64,000 nt of DNA from Nocardioidaceae bacterium. Its GTDB lineage: Bacteria; Actinomycetota; Actinomycetes; Propionibacteriales; Nocardioidaceae. Position numbers and translations under genes: made by a program. The stretch spans positions 2,033,827 to 2,097,826 of the forward strand of contig CP076053.1 in assembly GCA_018672315.1 (NCBI GenBank), in the 5' to 3' direction. The notes under the pieces are model-generated. The model saw nothing but the letters and a program-made list of their open reading frames with translations, had not been told where the DNA came from and ran no database searches. Shown here piece after piece: positions 59,352-64,000 of the stretch (position 1 is the stretch's first letter; each line of letters starts with the position of its first letter).

Positions 59352-59381
59352 GGGGCACTCCTCGGGTCGACGCCTCTCATT

Positions 59382-59396
59382 GTTGCCGAGGGCAAC
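59382..59396. promoter_or_regulatory. Dyad near efflux pump start
   Basis: GTTGCC (59382-59387) GAG GGCAAC (59391-59396) is a 6-bp perfect inverted repeat in the 118-bp divergent gap between the efflux pump and the hydrolase gene. It is a plausible repressor operator for the pump. Confidence 0.4.
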
Positions 59397-59469
59397 GGTT
59401 TTAGTCGCATCTTTCGGGACGGTGCGACGAGTCTCACGCGTGGGCGGCCGGTGGTGCGAGGATCGGGCG

Positions 59470-60456
59470 ATGCGCCAGGACCCGCCCGCCGACCGGTCAC
59501 CCTCGCCCCACCCGGTCCCCAGCCACGGCGTGCTCCTGGGGGCGGACCGTTGGCGCGCGGGCAACGACGACCTGCTGGGGCCCGGTGGGCGGCCGTGCGT
59601 GGTCATGGCGCACGGCTTCGGGTGCACCCGTGACGGCGGCCTGGCCGCGTACGCCGCCGCCTTCGCCGCGGCCGGGTGCGACGTGCTGGTCTTCGACTAC
59701 CGAGGTTTCGGTACCTCCGGGGGCACCCCGAGGCAGGACGTCGACCACCGCCGGCACCGCGAGGACTACACCGCCGCGGTCGCCGAGGCCCGGCGCCTCG
59801 ACGGGGTCGACCCCGAGCGCATCGTGCTGTGGGGCACGTCGTACTCGGGCGGCCACGTGCTGGCCGTCGCCGCGGACGACCCCCGCGTGGCCGCGGTGGT
59901 CAGCCAGGGGGCCGCGGTCGACGGCCGTGCGATCCTGCTGGGCACCGGCCGCGGGTCCTCCTCGCGCGACGACGAGGGCGGTGCCCCGGGGAGCGCCTCG
60001 AGCGCGCGCCGTGCCGCCCGGATCGCCTCGGCGGTCGCGCGTGACCTCCTTGCCTCCGTGACGGGGCGCCGACCGGTGCACCTGGCCGTCTTCGGGAACC
60101 CCGGTGAGGCCGCCCTGATGACGGCGCCGGGCGGCGCACGCGCGCTCGCGCCGATCCTGGGGCCGACGTTCCGCAACGAGCTGTGTGCGCGCGGGCTGCT
60201 GCGCATCCCGCGCAACCGCCCGGTGACGGTCGCGGCGCAGGTGCGCTGCCCGGCCCTGCTGGTGATCGCCGAGCGGGACGAGATCGCGCCGCCGTCCTCG
60301 GTGCGTGAGGCCGCGAGGGCCATGGCGCGCTCCGAGGTCGCGGCGTACGACTGCTCGCACTTCGCGCTCTACGCCGACGCGCCCGGCTCCGTCTTCGGCG
60401 ACGTGCTCGAGCGTCAGCTCGCCTTCCTGGGGTCCCGGCTCGCCCTGGGTGTGTAA
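59470..60456 (+). CDS. Alpha/beta hydrolase (X-Pro dipeptidyl-peptidase-like)
   Basis: The 328-aa alpha/beta hydrolase has an oxyanion strand (CVVMAHGFGCTRDGGLAAYA). A DYRGFGTSGG strand and the nucleophile elbow LWGTSYSGGHVL follow. The acid and His are in VIAERDEIAPP and YDCSHFALY. The family includes YcjY-type and dienelactone-hydrolase-like esterases; the substrate is unknown. It starts at ATG 59470 and ends 4 bp from the convergent gene at 60461. Confidence 0.82.
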   Translation: MRQDPPADRSPSPHPVPSHGVLLGADRWRAGNDDLLGPGGRPCVVMAHGFGCTRDGGLAAYAAAFAAAGCDVLVFDYRGFGTSGGTPRQDVDHRRHREDYTAAVAEARRLDGVDPERIVLWGTSYSGGHVLAVAADDPRVAAVVSQGAAVDGRAILLGTGRGSSSRDDEGGAPGSASSARRAARIASAVARDLLASVTGRRPVHLAVFGNPGEAALMTAPGGARALAPILGPTFRNELCARGLLRIPRNRPVTVAAQVRCPALLVIAERDEIAPPSSVREAARAMARSEVAAYDCSHFALYADAPGSVFGDVLERQLAFLGSRLALGV

Positions 60457-60460
60457 GGAG

Positions 60461-61177
60461 TCAGCCGACCACGGCCGCGCGGAGCCAACGACGCGTACGC
60501 CTCACGGTGTCGTCGTCGACCTCGGCCGCCGCCGGGTCGACCAGCACCGGCTCCGCGGGCTCGCCGTCGAGGCTCGCCCGCACCCCGGCGAGGAGGTTGC
60601 GCCACCCGACGGCGTGCTGGCGCGACGTCGGGCCGTCGACGCGGGCCGCGACCATCGCGACCTCCCGGTCCAGGGCGGCCTCCACCAGGTCGGCGACGAA
60701 CCGCGGGTCCGTGTCGCAGGGGACGGCCAGCACCGCTTCCGCCGCCGCGATCTCGTCGAGACCCCGGAGCAGTGCGGCCGGCAGACCCGCGCCGGCCGGG
60801 CCCGGGTACGAGGGCAGGGTCAGCACCAGCGAGAGCTCGTCGGGGTCGTCGGGTGCGACGCCCTGCGCGCGGGCGTCGTCGAGCGCCGCGACCACCCGTC
60901 GCACGTTGACGTCGGTGTCGATCTCGTCGCGCAGCGCGAGCCCGAGCCAGCGGGGTGTCGCGGGGCCCCGGGCGGCCCACGCGAGGGCGGGTGAGACGTC
61001 GCCGGCTCCCCGGTCCACGCGGACGTGGAGGGGCTCGTCCGCCCAGCCCGCGTCGAGGTCCGGGAGGTCCGCGTCGGTGACGAGCCAGGCGCCGACCTCG
61101 GCGGGCCGCGGACCGGGCGCGGTCCGACGTCGGTGCTCGAAGCCGTCCCAGGGACTGGTGCGTGGTGCGTCGCTCAT
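60461..61177 (-). CDS. Uncharacterised protein
   Basis: The 238-aa protein is acidic and Ala/Asp-rich and has no signal or TM segment. Visible phrases are ARGPATPRWLGLALRDEID, LVLTLPSYPGPAGAGLPAAL and VGWRNLLAGVRASLDGE. I do not recognise the family. The start is ATG 61177; the in-frame extension to 61321 crosses the divergent enoyl-CoA hydratase promoter. Confidence 0.6.
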   Translation of the reverse strand: MSDAPRTSPWDGFEHRRRTAPGPRPAEVGAWLVTDADLPDLDAGWADEPLHVRVDRGAGDVSPALAWAARGPATPRWLGLALRDEIDTDVNVRRVVAALDDARAQGVAPDDPDELSLVLTLPSYPGPAGAGLPAALLRGLDEIAAAEAVLAVPCDTDPRFVADLVEAALDREVAMVAARVDGPTSRQHAVGWRNLLAGVRASLDGEPAEPVLVDPAAAEVDDDTVRRTRRWLRAAVVG

Positions 61178-61302
61178 GCCCCGCCACGCTACCGATGCGG
61201 ACGAGGGCGTGTGGTGCGTCCGACGCCTCGATGTCGCCGTCGTCGACACGCTGGTCGCGGCGCGGTGTTGACCGTCGGACCCGTGGTGCCTTGGATCGGT
61301 GC

Positions 61303-62085
61303 ATGACGAACCACGACGCACCGGTGCTCATCGACCACGCCGACGGGATCCTGCGACTGACGATGAACCGCCCGGAGGTGATGAACGCCTTCTCCCCGGA
61401 CCTCAACGACACCGTCGCCGGCGAGCTCGAGGCGGCCACCGCGCGGGACGACGTACGCGTGGTGCTGCTGACCGGGTCCGGGCCCGCCTTCAGTGCCGGC
61501 GCCGACCTGGCGGCCCCGGGTGGGACCGCCGCGTTCGACGACTCGACCATGGAGCACGCGAACCGCCTCATCCGCGCCGTGGTCGGTTGCGACAAGCCGG
61601 TCGTGGCGGGTGTCAACGGTGTCGCCGCAGGTGTCGGGACCGCCCTGGCCCTGGCGTGCGACCTGCAGGTCTGCACCGAGTCCGCAGGGCTGGTGATGGG
61701 GTTCGCGGCGATCGGTCTGATGCCCGACGGCGGCACCTCGGCGACGGTCCCCGCGGCCATGGGGCGGGCGCGCGCGATGCGCATGGCTCTGCTCAGCGAG
61801 ATGCTGAGTGCCCGCGAGGCGTACGACGCGGGCCTGGTGAGCCACTGCGTGCCCGACACGGACTACGCGTCGACGCTGGACACGGTGCTCGCGAAGCTCG
61901 CCGCCGGTCCGCCGCTGTCGCTCGCCGCCACCAAGAAGGCGGTCAACGCCGCCGCCGTGCCGGAGCTGAACGCCGCCCTCGAGCGGGAGCGCTCCGGCCA
62001 GGTCGTGCTGATGCGCACCGACGACTTCGCCGAGGGGGTCGCCGCCTTCACCGGCAAGCGCCGGCCGGCCTTCGGCGGCAGCTGA
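61303..62085 (+). CDS. Enoyl-CoA hydratase/isomerase family protein
   Basis: The 260-aa crotonase-fold enzyme has an oxyanion-hole strand (FSAGADLAAPGG), VNGVAAGVGTALALACDL and the segment IGLMPDGGTSATVP. The catalytic Glu pair of classic hydratases is not fully evident (Asp in MPDGG takes one position), so isomerase or PaaG-like activity is possible. It acts on acyl-CoA in fatty acid or aromatic degradation. The start is ATG 61303. Confidence 0.85.
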   Translation: MTNHDAPVLIDHADGILRLTMNRPEVMNAFSPDLNDTVAGELEAATARDDVRVVLLTGSGPAFSAGADLAAPGGTAAFDDSTMEHANRLIRAVVGCDKPVVAGVNGVAAGVGTALALACDLQVCTESAGLVMGFAAIGLMPDGGTSATVPAAMGRARAMRMALLSEMLSAREAYDAGLVSHCVPDTDYASTLDTVLAKLAAGPPLSLAATKKAVNAAAVPELNAALERERSGQVVLMRTDDFAEGVAAFTGKRRPAFGGS

Positions 62086-62104
62086 GCGCGCACCGGCCCG
62101 CGGG

Positions 62105-62713
62105 TCAGCCTCGGCGCACGCCGGCGTCGGCGAACTCGCCCCAGGCCGCCTCGGTGGTGGTGGGGGCGACGCCGGCGACCAGGCTCTCGAGGACCGTCAC
62201 GTCGAACCCCTCCTTCGCGGCGTCGAGAGCGGTGGCGCGTACGCAGTAGTCCGTGGCGATGCCGCACACGTCGACGTGGCTGATGCCGTGCTCGCGCAGC
62301 CAGCTCGCCAGCGGCCGTCCCGAGTCGACCTGCGTGCCCTCGAAGCCGGAGTAGGCCGCCTCGTACTCGCCCTTGACGAAGACCGCGTCGAAGTCCTCGG
62401 CGCCCAGCGCGGGATGGAACCGCTCACCCTCGGTGCCCACCTCGCAGTGCTTGGGCCAGGAGTGCTCGAAGTCCGGGTTCTCCGACCAGTGGGAGCCGGG
62501 GTCGACGTGGTGGTCGCGGGTCGCGACGACGACGTCGTACGCCGTGCTGCGTCCGTCCGCGTCCGCGTCCGCGCCCTGCTCGCGCGCCGCGAGGAGCGCG
62601 GCGACGCCCTCGGCGACCGCGGCGCCCCCCGTGACGCCCATCGACCCGCCCTCGCAGAAGTCGTTCTGCACGTCGACGACCACGAGGCCCCGTCCGGTGA
62701 CTGCACTGCTCAT
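62105..62713 (-). CDS. pncA: Nicotinamidase / isochorismatase-family hydrolase
   Basis: The 202-aa hydrolase has the triad Asp in VVDVQNDFCEGG, Lys in VKGEYEAAYSGF and Cys in GIATDYCVRATALDA. The metal ligands are in TRDHHVDPGSHW. The layout is that of PncA, which deamidates nicotinamide to nicotinate in NAD recycling. A Gly/Asp-rich insert (AREQGADADADGRST) is a local expansion. The start is ATG 62713, 23 bp from the acyl-CoA ligase stop on the same strand, so the ligase probably precedes it in an operon. Confidence 0.88.
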   Translation of the reverse strand: MSSAVTGRGLVVVDVQNDFCEGGSMGVTGGAAVAEGVAALLAAREQGADADADGRSTAYDVVVATRDHHVDPGSHWSENPDFEHSWPKHCEVGTEGERFHPALGAEDFDAVFVKGEYEAAYSGFEGTQVDSGRPLASWLREHGISHVDVCGIATDYCVRATALDAAKEGFDVTVLESLVAGVAPTTTEAAWGEFADAGVRRG

Positions 62714-62736
62714 GGCCAGGGCCTACCCGACCCGGC

Positions 62737-64000
62737 TCAGTTGATGCTGCGGTCCGAGGCGTCCCAGAACGGTTCGCGCAGCACCCGCTTGAGCAGCTTG
62801 CCCGTGGGGTTGCGGGGCAGCTCGGTGGCGAAGCTGACCGACTTGGGACGCTTGAACCCGGCGATGCGGTCGCGGGTCCACTCGACCAGCTCCTCCTCGG
62901 TCGTTTCGCTGCCCGGGGCCCGGACCACGACCGCGTGCACGGCCTCGCCCCACTTGTCGTGGGGCACGCCGATCACCGCGACGTCGGCGACGGCGTCGTG
63001 CTGGGACAGGACGTCCTCGACCTCGATCGGGTACACGTTCTCGGCGCCGGTGACGATCATGTCCTTGATGCGGTCGGTGAGGAACAGGAAGCCGTCGTCG
63101 TCGAGATAGCCGGCGTCGCCGGTGTGCAGCCAGCCGTCGGCGTCGAAGGCCTCCGCCGTCTTGTCCGGCATGCCCCAGTAGCCCTTCGCGTTCTGCACCG
63201 AGCGGATCAGCACCTCACCCACCTCGCCCGTCGGCTGGGCCTCGCCGGTGGCGGGGTCGACGCAGCGGATCTCGACCCAGGGGTACGGCTTGCCGGCGCT
63301 GCGCATGAGGTGGGCCCGGGGGCCGCCCGGGTCGTGGTCCTCGGCGGACAGCTCGGTGATGGCCCCGGTGGTCTCGGTGAGGCCGTAGACCTGGAACAGC
63401 GGGGCCTTGAACGTGTCGAGCGAGGCCTGCAGCACCGAGGAGGTGATGGGGGAGGCGCCGTAGGCGATGGAGCGCATCGAGGAGTAGTCCCGGTCCGCCG
63501 CCCCGTCGACGGCGCACATCATCTGCAGGAACGCAGGAACCAGGAACGCGTTGGTGAGCTTCTCCCGCTCGATGGTGTCGATGAGTGCCGCGGGGTCCGG
63601 CATCGGCACGAGCACGTCGGTCGCGCCGTTCGCCAGCCCGCACATCGCCCACCCCGACCCGCCGATGTGGAACAGCGGCATGGCGACGAGGCAACGGGAG
63701 TCGGCGTCGACGTCCCAGGAGGCGGCGATGTCGTAGAGCCGCGCGCAGTTCGCGTTGGTGATCATCACGCCCTTGGGCAGTCCGGTCGTGCCCGAGGTGT
63801 AGAGCTGCAGCACCACGTCGTCCTCGCCGGAGACCCGGCCCGGGTCGGTGTCGTCGCCGGCCTCGAGCCAGGCGTCGTACTCCTCGCCCACCGTGAGCAC
63901 GGTCGTCAGCTCCGGCGCGGCCTCCCGGATCATCGGCACCGCCTGCGCGAACGCCTGGCCGACGACGAGCACGCGGGCCGTGGAGTCGGCGACGATCTGG
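62737..64000 (-). CDS. Fatty-acyl-CoA synthetase (AMP-binding), C-terminal part, cut by window edge
   Basis: The reading frame enters from the right edge and ends at 62737; about 420 residues are visible, lacking the N terminus. Motifs are the P-loop YTSGTTGLPKGVMIT, the core GLTETTGAI, the hinge/adenylate TGDAGYLDDDGFLFLTDRIKD and the C-terminal Lys in LPRNPTGKLLKR. It activates a fatty or related acid to acyl-AMP then acyl-CoA. With the enoyl-CoA hydratase, acyl-CoA dehydrogenase and P450 it fits a lipid catabolic theme. A GTG at 63972 is internal, not the start. Confidence 0.9.
   Translation of the reverse strand, partial: QIVADSTARVLVVGQAFAQAVPMIREAAPELTTVLTVGEEYDAWLEAGDDTDPGRVSGEDDVVLQLYTSGTTGLPKGVMITNANCARLYDIAASWDVDADSRCLVAMPLFHIGGSGWAMCGLANGATDVLVPMPDPAALIDTIEREKLTNAFLVPAFLQMMCAVDGAADRDYSSMRSIAYGASPITSSVLQASLDTFKAPLFQVYGLTETTGAITELSAEDHDPGGPRAHLMRSAGKPYPWVEIRCVDPATGEAQPTGEVGEVLIRSVQNAKGYWGMPDKTAEAFDADGWLHTGDAGYLDDDGFLFLTDRIKDMIVTGAENVYPIEVEDVLSQHDAVADVAVIGVPHDKWGEAVHAVVVRAPGSETTEEELVEWTRDRIAGFKRPKSVSFATELPRNPTGKLLKRVLREPFWDASDRSIN

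Overview
This is about 64 kb of high-G+C chromosomal DNA from an actinobacterium. The 16S and 23S rRNA, the absence of tRNA genes in the rRNA spacer, the DUF3039 and DUF4032 genes, the Tad pilus layout and the tmRNA tag (ADSKRTNFALAA) fit the family Nocardioidaceae. Aeromicrobium or Nocardioides relatives are my best guess from 16S recall, which I could not test by a search. The window is ordinary chromosome rather than a mobile island: I see no integrase, transposase, phage gene or CRISPR array.

Layout. 1-5.7 kb: a cut-off secreted C39-type peptidase, an HNH/excalibur lipoprotein, a membrane-fused spermidine-synthase-like protein, cysS and rlmB. 5.9-11.5 kb: two tandem paralogous secreted proteins made largely of Ca2+-binding thrombospondin-type-3-like repeats, about 30 and 11 units. 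They share an N-terminal domain and a nearly identical C-terminal module. 11.6-14.0 kb: a DUF4032 kinase-like protein, tRNA-Thr(TGT), an overlapping pair of SMR exporters and a tiny membrane protein. 14.2-18.7 kb: a compact Tad pilus operon (tadA, tadB, tadC, Flp-like pilin, three TadE/TadG-like proteins). 18.7-20.8 kb: YchJ, a SigB/SigF-type sigma factor and a GAF-ANTAR regulator broken by a frameshift. 21-33.8 kb: prfB, ftsE, ftsX and an M23 hydrolase, then a complete 16S-23S-5S operon, then smpB, an amidohydrolase and ssrA (tmRNA). The rRNA operon sits inside a gene neighbourhood that is contiguous in many actinobacteria.

33.9-43.3 kb: an AraC regulator divergent from a ferredoxin, CYP153-like P450 and ferredoxin reductase set, followed by an M15 peptidase, an SdpI-like protein, PHA synthase, PHA depolymerase and an acyl-CoA dehydrogenase. 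This looks like terminal oxidation of alkanes or fatty chains next to carbon storage and mobilisation. 43-53 kb: an MFS exporter, then a group of cell-wall enzymes: two paralogous M23 peptidases around an M15 peptidase and a HIT protein, fabG, and an NlpC/P60 hydrolase behind a c-di-AMP (ydaO-type) riboswitch, then a DUF3048 lipoprotein. 53-64 kb: a TetR regulator divergent from an unknown gene across a palindromic operator, YqgE, DUF3039, a DEAD/DEAH helicase, a 14-TM efflux pump, hydrolases, an enoyl-CoA hydratase, a nicotinamidase and a cut-off fatty-acyl-CoA ligase.

The most unusual signals are the tandem repeat-protein pair with its shared upstream 11-mer at the same 125-nt offset, a 140-bp tract that looks gene-converted between the two, and a strong excess of the palindrome CGTACG in all three codon frames, reminiscent of a highly iterated palindrome.
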